Notes under the pieces: generated by a model
The model's input: only the letters and a program-made list of their open reading frames with translations
The model's database searches: none
Told to the model about the DNA's origin: nothing
Source of the DNA: Ascochyta rabiei
Lineage: Eukaryota; Ascomycota; Dothideomycetes; Pleosporales; Didymellaceae
Reading direction: 5' to 3'
Length of the DNA stretch: 64,000 bases
NCBI RefSeq assembly: GCF_004011695.2
Contig: NC_082410.1
Span: 434,001 to 498,000 of the forward strand
Shown: piece by piece, positions 20,018-30,276 of the stretch
How the letters are laid out: every line of letters starts with the position of its first letter
Position numbering within the stretch: position 1 is the stretch's first letter
Made by a program: the position numbers and the translations under genes

Positions 20018-21519
20018 ATGCCCTCTAATCACCACAACCCCGAATCGACTCCTCTGCTGCAGCACATCATACCCCAGCACATCCATCCAGATGGCGAGAG
20101 CGGCCGCACCGGATTTCAAGCCTCGCACTTCGTCAGTGTAGCGTGGAGGTCTGGCAGCAATGCAGCAAAGTGGACCAACCTGCTGTGGCCTGTGGTGCCT
20201 GTAGCCATCATTCTACACTTTGTCCTTCCGGGCAACCCCCTCACAGTCTTTGCGCTCAGCTACATCGCCATGGTTCCTGTCGCAAACCTGCTCGGGTTTG
20301 CTGGCCAAGAGTATGCGCGAAAGATGCCCAAGGTGTCTGGCATTCTTATTGAGACGGCGTTTGGGTCTATAGTCGAGATCATCCTGTTCATCATCCTGAT
20401 CGCGAAGCACACGGCATCAGAAGGCTCCTCTGAACATGGAAACCTCATTCCTGTCATCCAGGCGGCTATCTTGGGGTCCATCCTGACGAATCTGCTGCTG
20501 TGTCTTGGACTTTGCTTCTTCGTCGGCGGCCTTCGCCAGGCAAGGCAAAAGTTCCATGCTTCGATCAGCGAGGTCGGCAGCGGTCTGCTCCTTGTAGCTG
20601 GGTTCGGCCTGCTGATTCCCAGCGCGTATTACTCGGCATTGAAGGGCTCTGCAGTTCACAAAGCGACCAAGCACCACGAGTTCACCGAGAAGATCCTGCA
20701 GCACAATGTCCTCAAGATCAGTCAAGTCACCTCAATCCTGCTGATGATCGCTTTTGCCATGTAAGCTACACCGAGCCCCAGGGAAAAAAAATCGAACTAA
20801 CAGCAACAAGCTTCATCTTCTACAACGCCCGCTCGCAGCACTCCATCTTCGACGAGGTGCTGGAAGCAGACGAACACGCCGACCTCGACCACCACGAAGA
20901 TGTGGCCAAGCCAAAATTCACATTCACCGAGTGCATCATCGCCATCGTGCTATCCCTCGCCATTGTTACCATGCTCGCCGTCTTCCTGGTCATCCGCATC
21001 GAAGACGTAGTCGAAGCCGGCATCCCCGACCAGTTCCTCGGCCTGATCATGCTGCCTTTGATCGAAAAGGCGGCAGAGCACCTGACCGCCATCGACGAAG
21101 CCTGGGATGGCCAAATCGTAAGCCGACATACCCCCAAAAGTCACCCCATATCTGACGATCCGCAGAACTTTGCGCTATTCCACTGCATCGGCCCCTCGAT
21201 CCAAACCGCACTCTTCAACGCGCCGCTGGTCGTCGTCGTCGGCTGGGCCATGGGCAAGGACATGGATCTGAATTTCGAGATCTTCATGGTCGTCTTGCTG
21301 GTCCTGTCTATTGTCGTCGTGGGCAACTTCCTGCGCGACGGCGAGTCGAATTACCTCGAGGGCTCGCTTCTGGTGGTGCGTCGTGCTCTGCCCCAAACAC
21401 GAGAGGGATCGCGTTGCTGACTGGCTCCCAAACAGATTGTCTACATCATCATCGCTGTCGCGTCTTGGTACTACCCCAACCCGGATGTGGCTACGTCGAA
21501 CGGAGGGCTGGAGGGTTGA
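20018..21519 (+). CDS. CAX-family cation/proton exchanger with altered core motifs
   Basis: join(20018..20760,20811..21117,21166..21375,21436..21519), 447 residues. The three introns (50, 48 and 60 bp) were placed by phase and restore AFAIFIFYNARS, DGQINFALFH and GSLLVIVYII. About eleven hydrophobic helices in two repeats, with a cytosolic acidic loop after FYNARSQHSIFDE (DEHADLDHHED), match Vcx1/CAX Ca2+/H+ exchangers of the vacuole. The core repeats differ from the consensus: c-1 reads TAFGSIVEIILF where CAX has FGNAVELI, and c-2 reads LIEKAAEHLTAI where CAX has VGNAAEHVTA. The glutamates are kept but both GN pairs are changed. Substrate may therefore differ from Ca2+; transport in the vacuole or another endomembrane is inference. 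Confidence 0.88.
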
Positions 21520-22021
21520 TTTCGCGGTTCCGTCGCCGCTCTGCTGCATCGGGTACGCTGCCGTCATGATGGTCGTTCTCCCACGCACAGCTCCACGCCG
21601 CGCTGACGGAAGGTAGACGCCGCCACGGTAACATCAAGCTTTCCTGATGCAGAGTACATGGGATACAAGCCCGGGCCACGCAACATCAACAAACGCATGG
21701 ATGGCTGCCTAGGGCGCCTGCGTACGGCTAGGATGCCATACAGGAACGCGTGGATACAATTTAGTCGTATACAGCTTACGTTTGTGCTACGACGGGCCTC
21801 TCTGTGCTGTGTTCATGCTGCGCTCTGCGTGGCTGGTTTTAGGGCGTGACTCGGGCTTGTATCCCGTTACCTTGTGCATGGTGGAAGACCAAGCACTGTT
21901 GTACGCACCCACACGATTTGTTGTTCATGATTTGACATTACTCGTTGCTATGTACCACAGACATGCCTAGTACCAGGCTTCGCTATATACAAACCCCACC
22001 CGCCACGCTCAGTCAAACAGC
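21520..22021. other. Convergent intergenic region, nothing recognised
   Basis: 502 bp between the 3' ends of the CAX and protease genes; expected to hold both 3' UTRs. Confidence 0.45.
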
Positions 22022-23923
22022 TCAGTGCACCTTGGCGCCGGCAGCCTTCAGCAGCTTGGGGAAGTTGGGTGTTCCCCAGCCGGTGACGGGGTCCCAGCCC
22101 TTGGTGACGGGGAAGCCATCGACGTTGCAGCCGTGGCTGGTACCCTTGAGGATATCGTTGAGGCCCTTGTAGCCCTTCTTGTAGAGCCAGGGGTTGAGGT
22201 AGCCGAGGACGGGCTTTCCGCTCGCAATCAGCGCGTCGTTGACGAGCGAGAAGATACCGGCCGTCAGCGGGGTCGAGGCAGATGTGCCGCTGATGGTCCC
22301 CTCGGTGCCGTTCCACACGTACGCAAAGTACAGACCCTGCGCCGCAAGATCGGGGTATGCGCGTCCCTTCTTGTTGTACAGGCCGTCGTACTGGCCGTTC
22401 AGGTGCTTGATGTACTGCGGCACGGCGTTGCCCTGCCATGTCGGGCGGTCGAAGTAGTCGCTGAAGCCGGAGCCGCCTGCGTAGAAGTCGCGGTAGCCGG
22501 TTGATGTGTTGCGGCCGGGGCGGTAGACGGCCTCCTCGGGCTCGAAGTTCATGGTGGCGCCAACGGCGGTCACGTACGGGCACGAGGCTGGGAAGTTGGG
22601 GTTGAAGCGGTATGTGTTCTTGCCGTCGTTGGAGTAGCACTTGTCGGTGCCGCCGAGACCGCTGTCGCCGGAGGAGAAGAGGAGAGTCGTGCCGCGAGCA
22701 CCAGCCTGAGCGAACTGCTTGCACACGCGCTCGGCGTACGAGCGGGGGACGGTCTGCTCGGAATCACCGTAAGAGGTGGAGACGATCTTGGGCAGGTCCT
22801 TCTGCGAGAGCAGGTAGTTGACCCAGACGAGGTAGGGCTCGTTGGTGTTGTCAGGCGTGGTGATGTCGGGGATGAAAGGAGGCGAGCCACCAGTCGAGTA
22901 ACTGATGATGGGGGTGTTGTAGCTGATACCGGCAATGGCCTGGAAGTCCAAGTTGGCCTCTCGGCTCTTGCCATCGGCGGTCTGGTTGGCGGTCAAAGGA
23001 CCGTCCTGGACCGGGCCGTTGTCGATGGAGAATTGCTTGAAGTTGGCAGCCTGGGCAACTGACTCAGGGCGGTACTTCTGGAGGAACTGCTTTCCATCGG
23101 GTCGAATGGGGACTTCAGCAAGGAAGTTGTTGAATGCGACATTGTTCTTGTCGAGAGCCTTGGGCTTGTAGCCCTTGGTCTGGTAAAGAGTCTCGAAGCA
23201 CTGGGGAGTGACCGAGGTTGCGTTGCAGACGGCTGAGATGGTCTGGTTGGAAGGAGTCTGGTAACCCTGGGGAATCTCGGCAGCACCCTCGAAGTAGGTA
23301 GCAACGTCCTTGCTGCCACGGAAGAACGAAGTGGTGGGCTGGATGGCATCGATGTGGTCGTGCAGGTGGCGAGGAAGCGACCAGGACGTAGCACGCGCAA
23401 CAACAGAGCCGTCGTGGTGCTTGTAGTTGTGGTACTCGGTGTCAAGGAGCTTCTCCACCGACTCAATGGGAAGGCGAACGGTAACCCAGTCCTTGGCGGT
23501 GCTGTAGCTCAGGTTCTCCGTCTCAATGCCGTTCTCCTGGAGCCACTCATGCACAAGGTCGTGTGTCTTGGCGGTAGGTGCAACGAGCTCATCGACCTGC
23601 TCGGCGCTGAGATGCTGACCGTAGCGAGCATGGTCGGGGTCAGAGACTATCCAACGTTAGCATGAGAATCCGTCGACCAAACTTGCATTGGGCAACATCT
23701 TACCCTCGTGGAGATGACGGTCCAGCTCCTCGAAGCGGCCCTGCTTCAGACCGATCTGCAGAGAGATGGTCTTTCCACCATGGGCGCGGTCTTGCTTCTG
23801 CCACTCCTTGGGCACAAAATGCGTCTCCTTGACGACGTACGGCGAGCGCGCACTGATGGGCGTCGCGAGCGCCTCACAGAAGGCGAGAATGGCGGCAGCC
23901 ACGAAAGCGGACTTGATCTGCAT
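22022..23923 (-). CDS. Secreted tripeptidyl-peptidase, sedolisin family S53
   Basis: complement(join(22022..23646,23704..23923)), 614 residues. Signal peptide MQIKSAFVAAAILAFCEALA is followed by the activation propeptide (VKETHFVPKEWQK...LHEVSDPDHARYGQHLSAEQV). The catalytic part has REANLDFQAI with Glu303 and Asp307, the SSGDSGLGG oxyanion region and SGTSAST with the nucleophile Ser529, followed by the Ca-binding end (GWDPVTGWGTPNF). These are the sedolisin catalytic Glu, Asp, Asp and Ser. The 57-bp intron (GTAAGAT..GATAG) joins LHE to VSDPD. The enzyme acts outside the cell at acidic pH, removing tripeptides from N-termini. I chose the ATG at 23923; one at 23950 is in frame but would precede the signal peptide with polar residues. 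Confidence 0.95.
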
Positions 23924-25310
23924 GATGGACGAGGACAAGAACGAGGACAAGAACGAGGACGAGGACGAGGATAGAGGTCACGTACAGAACTGACAGACGC
24001 ACAGCATCTTTTACAAAGGGGTTCCAGCCGGTACTTATCTCTCCATGGGAATTACGGTGGAGCCACACGCTCTCCTCCATACTCCTCTCCGTGGCGACGA
24101 TTGCTGTAGGAGCGGCCGAAGCAGATTGCCCCACAACCGCACCTTCCAAGAACAATCAAGCCCTCGGTTGGAAGCTTGAGCGCATAGAGTCAGTGGCGAT
24201 GTTATGCTTGCGTGTGCTTGGTCATCGTCGTTAACGGCGTTGAGAGCTTGGCACCTGCTTCTTTGGACGCGAGCGACGTCGCTAATGTTGGCCTACAATG
24301 TCTTGAGTGGGTCTGGGCGTTTTCAAGGACTTTGGTCTCCACTGATGCAAGTACTTGCCCGAGGACACGGACGGTCGACAAGCACTACTCTGCACATCCA
24401 GGCCACCTACCTTCCTGTTCGAGCCATGGCCTACCCTGCGCACGAGTACCTGGTCGTGCACGACATGCGGGTTCCGGGCTGCTGGTCTGCACGCGGGGAC
24501 GGCGTCAGTGTCGAGATGGCGTGATGCAGTCCGTTTGTTGCCTCTGCATGCCGATCCTACACTGCTGTGGCTCGTCAGCATAAGCCGCGTCTAGATCGTA
24601 GGTGTATCGTTCTCTTCACGAGCCAAAGCCGATCTATCTTGATACGCACTGACAAGATCCCGCTCCACCTCGAGTCAAGCAACACGAAACACCGTGCTGC
24701 CCTAAAACCATGACCAGGTTGTAAAAGATAACACACGTCTTCTACTGGCTTCCAGCATCGTGGTAGTCGAGATATCGAGCGCATTGCGAACAGAGCATGG
24801 ACACAAATGATACATGACCCTGTTGGCTTGTGCGAGTCATTTGAACTGGCAACTTGCAGAGTTGTCAACAAACAAAATCGATCGCCTGTTTGATACCATT
24901 TTGGGCGTGCACGTTGCATACCGCTGTCCGTGGAGCTGTGCAAGTCCCAGCCCTTGGTCTGTTCACGAATCAAAACGTCGATCAATTTTGTTTGTTGACA
25001 ACTCCGCTGGCAAGGAAAAAGATGGCCACCACAATCTACTACAGCAGATACCTACCTTCTCTCCAGGTAGCGTGAGGACCAGTAGATTTTCGCCTCGTCT
25101 TGTGCCAATCAAACACATCAGCCATCCATCTGTGATCAAGTTGGATCCGAAGCAGTACCCTATTACCTTCTTGCAATACTATATTCTATTCTTGCAGTAC
25201 TCTATTCCCCTCTTACACTTCTATCACGAATCGTACGCCGTGCCAGATCTACTGATGCATCGCCGCAAAGCGCAGAATTACAAAAGCTATCCACTGAAAA
25301 TACCCGACAC
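23924..25310. promoter_or_regulatory. Protease promoter and 1.4-kb spacer with an inverted-repeat element
   Basis: No gene supported. Just upstream of the protease ATG lies a purine-rich tract (GAGGACAAGAAC repeated, 23928-23970). The part near 24859-25004 is a 146-bp inverted-repeat element. Near 25160-25209 there is an imperfect duplication of TTCTTGCAATACTATATTC. Open frames lack recognisable content. Confidence 0.5.
24859..25004. repeat. 146-bp element bounded by 26-bp inverted repeats (possible MITE)
   Basis: Left arm 24859-24884 starts GAGTTGTCAACAAACAAAAT. Right arm 24979-25004 is its reverse complement with a single mismatch (25 of 26). The 94-bp centre has no coding content. No target-site duplication is evident directly outside the arms (CA on the left, CG on the right). 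A non-autonomous DNA transposon remnant or a hairpin-forming regulatory element would both fit. Confidence 0.75.
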
Positions 25311-27639
25311 CTATTCGACGCGTTTCTTGCCTTCTTCCAAGCCCAGCAGCCGTGCGTCGCTCTTGCCACGCTCGTGCTTGGTGCCGACCAGAGAGCCAAC
25401 GACGGGATTGTGCGAGACTTTGGCAAGGCTGGATTGGTAGGCTTCCACTTGGTGCGGTAAGCGGTTGAGCTTCGGCCAGTTGACCTGTGCTTGGTTAGCC
25501 TTGACAGACGTGAGAGTCGTCGGAAAACGTACATAGAGGGTGCCGTTGGTCCACATGAAGTTCAGGCAGGCGCCTGCCGTGGCCAGGCTGAGAACGAGAA
25601 GCAGTCGTAGCGGCCAGACGGCGGCGTCGGGTGCCCGTCTGGTGAAGCTGCCTACGAAGATGAGGAAGATGCTCGCAGCTAGAAGGTAAGGTATCGATTG
25701 AATAAAGAGCGGTCTTCGGTCGGCGAACAGCAGCTGGTCGCCAATGCCAGAGTCGCTGGGCAGATGGTTGCCGAGGAACAGATCGAAAGCGTCCTGTCTC
25801 GGCCCGTCGCTGAAGTTGTTGAGGCAGTATCGTGTGATGGAGTTGTTGAGGTCTTGAAGGGCACCACCCTTGGTGCGCACGCCGAGACGGGTGAAGTCGG
25901 TCTTCAGCGCGCCCGTACCGGAGTACGACTTGGAAACGACGTCTGCGTTGTCGGCCCAGACGTTGCGGAACAAGAACTCAAACGCCTTGTCCTCTTCTGC
26001 ACTCTCGCCCTCGTGCATCAAGCCAATGTCGATGAGCATGCGCGACAGGATGAATCGCCCAATCATGCTCTGCACAACGTTGGTACGATCCAAGCAGTCC
26101 ATGCAGTTGGTGCGGACGACAGCAGTCTGGTGGCGCCTGACTTCGACGCGGCTTCCGTCCCCAGGCATGTCGACAGCCCTGAAGTAGCCATGCTTCAACA
26201 CATGTGGCTCCAACTGGTCCATGAGCAGCTTGGCTCGATCCCAGCGCAGGCCCTTGGTCTCGGTGTGGAAGTCAAAGTAGACGTAGTGGATGCGGTCCCA
26301 GACGGTCTGTGCATTGGCAGGCTCGACAATGTGGAACTTCTCCTCGGTGATCTTGTCGCCCTCGACGTTCTCGTTGGGTGCTGTGAGCAGGTGGTTGACC
26401 ATCTCCTCGTATGCCTCCTTGACCCGCTGCTCGCGGCCTTTCTGGTTGACCAGGTTGACGAGCCAGTTGTCTCCGTACAGACGTATCTGCTCTGCGAAAT
26501 GCTTCTTGGCAGCAGGAACCGCGTTCTCGACGGCGCGCACCTGCAGCTTGGGCGTGTACTTGAGGGTGTTGATCTCGGCCCAGTACACAGGCACACTGCC
26601 TCGCGTCTGGACGTATGCGAGGACTTGGGTCTCTTTGCCAGTCTGTGCGCCGGTTGCGCCGTTCTGGTTGGAGCCAAAGCCTCCTGGGCCGCCCGAGGCA
26701 TTGTCGTTGAGGATGATGGCCTGTTCCGTCTCGTTGAAGTTGGACACGTTGCCGTTCTCGTCGATGCCACGCGAGAAGTATCGTGTTCCTGCCTTGAGTC
26801 GAGACCTGCGTGTGATGAGGATGAAGGTGAGCGGGGTGCCCTTGATCGACGTGTTCTTGATCTCCATCATGCCGTACATGACGGGCAGAATGTAAGGGTC
26901 GACGTCGGGCGACTGGCCACTCGAGTGGCGCCCATAGCCGGTGCTCAGTCCTCCGCGGAAGTCGATCAGGTCGCTGGATACGAAGCGGTTCCAGAAGAAA
27001 CGGTCGTCTGCGCGCTTCCAGAGGGGGAGCGAGGGGTCGAGGTGGGCCTGTCGCTGGAAGGTGTTTGTGATGTCGAACGAGTAGGAGAAGAACAAGGGCG
27101 ATGTCTTGATCAGCGTCTTGAGCAGAGATAGGTAGTTGTCCTCGTCGGGGTCGTGCAGGGGCCGCTCGCGCAGGGGCAGAAATTCGGTCGCGACGACCTT
27201 GTAGATCATGTGGCCCTTGATGCGGCCCATGGGCTGGGCCTTTGTGATGACGATGATGTACTTGTCTGCATGGGCGTCAGCGCGCGCCTGCGTTGGCTAC
27301 TTGGAGGATGGAGGATGGAGGATGGAGGATGGAGGATGGAGGATGGAGGACTAGAAGATAGAGGACTGGACGATTAGAGAGACATGGAGGATGTGGAAGG
27401 GTATGAGGATCTGAGGGGATCTTTGGGTCCTCACCTAGTCGCAGCTTGATGATGCCGAGAATGCCAGCGACGCTCGACACACGCTTGGAGCCCAGCAGCT
27501 TCCCATCGTGCAGGCGGATGTCGCCCGAGGGCCGCTCGACGACGAGCGTGGGTGCCGTGGGCGAGGAGGGGGAGGAGAAGGCGTAGTGCGAGGAGGAGGA
27601 GTGGACGTTGATGTCGCGGTACGGCAGGACGGCGCCCAT
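25311..27639 (-). CDS. SAC1: Sac1 phosphoinositide phosphatase
   Basis: complement(join(25311..25484,25533..27265,27435..27639)), 703 residues. The Sac domain covers most of the protein: GSKRVSSVAGILGIIKLRL, YIIVITKAQPMGRIKGH, FFSYSFDITNTFQRQ, and the catalytic P-loop RTNCMDCLDRTNVVQS, a CX5R motif with Cys about 456. Two C-terminal membrane helices (SIPYLLAASIFLIFVGSF and LRLLLVLSLATAGACLNFMW) anchor it in the ER/Golgi membrane, followed by YVNWPKL as in yeast Sac1. It hydrolyses PI4P and other monophosphates. The first intron is unusually long (169 bp) and holds a 7-mer repeat. The second is 48 bp, in frame and without a stop. Between TRRSRLKAG and QTGKE the loop GGPGGFGSNQNG is low complexity. 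Divergent from the Rab5 gene. Confidence 0.95.
25485..25532 (-). other. 48-bp in-frame, stop-free intron of SAC1
   Basis: GTACGT donor, GGCTAACC branch and GCACAG acceptor. Length is a multiple of three and no stop occurs, so retention would insert 16 residues after GTLY. Removal gives LYVNWPKL as in other Sac1 proteins, supporting the intron. Confidence 0.85.
27303..27350. repeat. (GGAGGAT)n heptamer array in SAC1 intron 1
   Basis: Almost seven perfect copies over 48 bp. It lies close to the acceptor side of a 169-bp intron, about 40 bp before the splice site; on the transcribed strand it reads ATCCTCC, a pyrimidine-rich tract. Confidence 0.9.
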
Positions 27640-27766
27640 GGCAGCGGTGCGGCGTCACGAGCAGTGGTGGTGGTGGTGGTGGTCCAAGGTGCCGTTGCCC
27701 CGCTCTCCCATGCGCTGTGGTGGTGGTGTTGGTGTTGGTGGTGGTGCTGGTGGTGCTGGTGGTGCT

Positions 27767-27896
27767 GGTAGTGGTGCTGGTAGTGGTGCTGGTAGTGGTG
27801 CTGGTAGTGGTGCTGGTAGTGGTGCTGGTAGTGGTGCTGGTAGTGGTGCTGGTAGTGGTGCTGGTAGTGGTGCTGGTAGTGGTGCTGGTAGTGGTG

Positions 27897-27898
<2 letters not shown>
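27767..27898. repeat. Eleven copies of the 12-mer GGTAGTGGTGCT
   Basis: A regular 132-bp array, preceded by a degenerate GGTGGTGCT tract (27717-27766). The unit length is a multiple of three, and no stop occurs in most frames, so it creates false open frames (poly Gly-Ser-Gly-Ala). Confidence 0.93.

Positions 27899-27907
<9 letters not shown>

Positions 27908-27937
<30 letters not shown>
27908..27937. repeat. (GCT)10 microsatellite
   Basis: Ten uninterrupted GCT triplets directly following the 12-mer array. Confidence 0.93.
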
Positions 27938-27938
<1 letters not shown>

Positions 27939-28296
27939 CTGTTGGCAGTGGTGTGGGTGGACGTGTCACAGCTGGCTGGCAATGTTTCCCCCCATGCTGC
28001 AGGCCTCGAAGCCACGAAGCGTTTCGTCATCGGGGCGCGGCGGACCCTGGCGCGCCAAGCAATAGCAGCCCGTCACAGGGCAACGACAACCCAACGGCCC
28101 TCGTCTGTCTGTCTATCGATCCATCTTCCTCTTGCACTTCCCTACAGCGCCACCCACCAGCCCCCCTCCCCCGCACCGCCGCCCTCGTCCCTCGCGTCTC
28201 CGTCCAACGCAACGCCACCACACCTCGCTCCCTCCCTCCCCCCGTCCGCCATCCGCCGGCCACGACCCGGTCACGCCGCGCCCACCCCAGCCCGCC

Positions 28297-29220
28297 ATGT
28301 CGCAGCAGAGAGTCCAGCAGGGCGGACGGCCTGGAGGCTCCCGGTTCGCACAGTTCAAGCTGGTGCTGCTCGGTATGCGCCCGCGTCTGGGCCTGCGCCT
28401 GCGCCTGCACGTGCGAAGTGTGTCCATGCAGCCTGCTAACCGTGCCCAGGTGAATCCGCGGTAGGAAAGGTGCGCTGCGCTATCCAGGCAGCCGTGATGC
28501 CAGCTAACATGCATGCAGTCCTCGCTCGTGTTGCGCTTTGTCAAGGTGAGCAGCAGGCCACACCCTAACCTCCACCACGCCAACACACCCACAGGACCAA
28601 TTCGACGACTACCGGGAATCCACCATCGGCGCCGCCTTCCTCACCCAGACCATCGCCCTCGACGACAGCACAACCGTCAAGTTTGAGATCTGGGACACGG
28701 CCGGCCAGGAGCGCTACAAGTCGCTCGCCCCCATGTACTACCGAAACGCAAACTGCGCCGTCGTCGTCTACGACATCACACAAGCGGTACGCCCCGCCTG
28801 CCCCGCCTGCCACGCCCGCTTCTGCGCCCGCTTCCGCGCCCGCTTCCGCGCCCTGCTAACACGACACAGGCCTCGCTCGACAAGGCGAAAGCATGGGTCA
28901 AGGAGCTCCAGCGCCAGGCCAACGAGAACATCATCATCGCCCTTGCCGGCAACAAGCTCGACCTGGCCACCGAGTCCCCCGACAAGCGCGCCATCTCCGC
29001 CGCCGACGCCGAGCAGTATGCCCGCGAAGCCGGCCTCCTCTTCTTCGAGACGTCCGCCAAGACGAGCGAGAACGTGCGCGAGCTCTTCACCGCCATTGCA
29101 AAGAAGCTGCCCCTCGACCAGGCCGGCCCGCGAAGCCTGAGGCCCGGCCAGCAAAGACAGGGTGTCAACCTCAGGCCCGAGGCCAACCAGACACAGGGCC
29201 CTGCAGGCTGCAACTGCTAG
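28297..29220 (+). CDS. Rab5-type small GTPase (Vps21/Ypt51 homologue)
   Basis: join(28297..28372,28450..28469,28519..28545,28595..28786,28870..29220), 221 residues, five exons of which two are only 20 and 27 nt. Splicing gives the P-loop LVLLGESAVGKSS, the effector loop [12 protein letters not shown] (Rab5-specific), [22 protein letters not shown] and ETSAKT, and a CNC end for double geranylgeranylation. The AAFLTQ effector loop and [14 protein letters not shown] favour Rab5 over Rab7/Rab11. It controls early-endosome fusion and recruits the PI3-kinase complex. Its head-to-head neighbour Sac1 also acts on endomembrane lipids, but co-regulation is only suggested. The last intron (83 bp) has a tandem CGCCCGCTTC pattern. 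Confidence 0.95.
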
Positions 29221-29560
29221 TGGGACGTGTCCATCACTGGCTTGGTAGGTGTAGCGCTCGTTGCCCAACTTTGAACAAGGAGCCATGCCGTGCACGTACG
29301 CTTTCCCCGCATCCGTCCGTCTGATCTTCACTTATAGGGTACATTGGGAACCTGGCGTTCCGGCTTTGCTTGCTATGCGTGGAGAGAGATCCGGGGCCAC
29401 CTGACTAATTAATTATAATGATTTCGTCAGCCCCTCTCTATCTGTCTACCGTCCCGAACGCCTTTCCCACGCTGTCTCCCTGTGCGTCGTTCAAATAATT
29501 CCCCCGCTATCCTCTTGCTGTCGTTCCCTTGCCCGTCTCGTACCTCGGCCGTTTCTTGTT
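29221..29560. other. Convergent intergenic region, nothing recognised
   Basis: 340 bp, AT-rich at 29405-29422 (TAATTAATTATAATG), likely holding both polyadenylation regions. Confidence 0.45.
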
Positions 29561-30153
29561 TCAGCCCACCGTCGACCTCCATGCAAACACCCACTCCGCA
29601 GGCCTCTTGTACAGCTGTCCATACTGGCTCTCCGTCACGTTTGCGTCCTTGCCATCCTTGTTCCAGTACGTGCCCTCGCTCGCCGTGGTTTTCATATGCA
29701 TGCTATCACCCGTCCGTCAGCCTTGCTTGTTTTCCTTTCCCCCACGAAACGACGAATCGCAGACAGGCAGGCCACTCACCCCTGGTACGTCCACAAGCGC
29801 ATAATCTCCACACTATCCAGGTTCGCCGAGAACTTGAACCTCAGCCGCTCGTCTGCATGGGCCGCGTCCCCGACAGGTTCGCACCGCAGGTAGTCGGTCG
29901 TGTTGCACAGATCGCTCGCCATGTGCGCTAGGCACATTGTGCTCCAGCGCTGCGCTGGGTCTGGGTGCACCAGCGTTAGGTTGAAGACGGCGCGCGAGTG
30001 CATCTCGGGGTAGGCGGGAGCGGCGCGGAAGGCTTCGAAGTCTGCCACTACGAAGTACGGGCTGAAGGCGGAGGAGGGGGAGAGCTCTGCTGACGGGCTG
30101 CAGAGAGCGAGAGCGAGGAGAGTGGAGAGGGTAGTTAGGACTTGGACGAGCAT
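29561..30153 (-). CDS. Small secreted protein of unknown function
   Basis: complement(join(29561..29702,29780..30153)), 171 residues. A signal peptide MLVQVLTTLSTLLALALCSPS starts it. The mature domain has SAFSPYFVVADFEAFRAAPAYP, FNLTLVHPD, CLAHMASDLCNTTDYLRCEP and FKFSANLDSVEIMRLWTYQG; three or four cysteines may pair. Exon 2 continues with GTYWNKDGKDANVTESQYGQLY and ends AWRSTVG. The 77-bp intron uses GTGAGT, a GCTGACG branch and GATAG, and phase matches. No family recognised; size, signal peptide and cysteines would suit an apoplastic or effector-like protein, but that is inference only. Confidence 0.72.
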
Positions 30154-30249
30154 GGTGCAGGATTTGCCGATGAATCTCGCCGTGCAAATGAAGGAGAAGA
30201 ACTACCAAGAAAATACACATCCCCCTACACCGACCATGTTTGCTTCTTA

Positions 30250-30276
30250 TGCTGCTGCTGCTGCTGCTGCTGCTGC
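30250..30276. repeat. (TGC)9 microsatellite
   Basis: Nine uninterrupted triplets about 100 bp upstream of the secreted-protein start. Confidence 0.9.

Larger units (their letters stand above)
27640..28296. promoter_or_regulatory. Bidirectional promoter of SAC1 and the Rab5 gene, with a minisatellite
   Basis: 657 bp between two divergent starts. The centre is a tandem 12-mer array plus a GCT run. The Rab side (about 28120-28290) is C-rich with many CCCTCCC/CCCCG strings. No separate gene is supported; the open frames across it come from the repeat. Confidence 0.6.

Noticed and set aside
27431..28453. Open frames of 100-280 codons across the SAC1/Rab5 promoter
   Set aside because: Produced by the 12-mer and GCT repeats; they overlap exon 1 of SAC1 or the Rab5 start and carry no domain.
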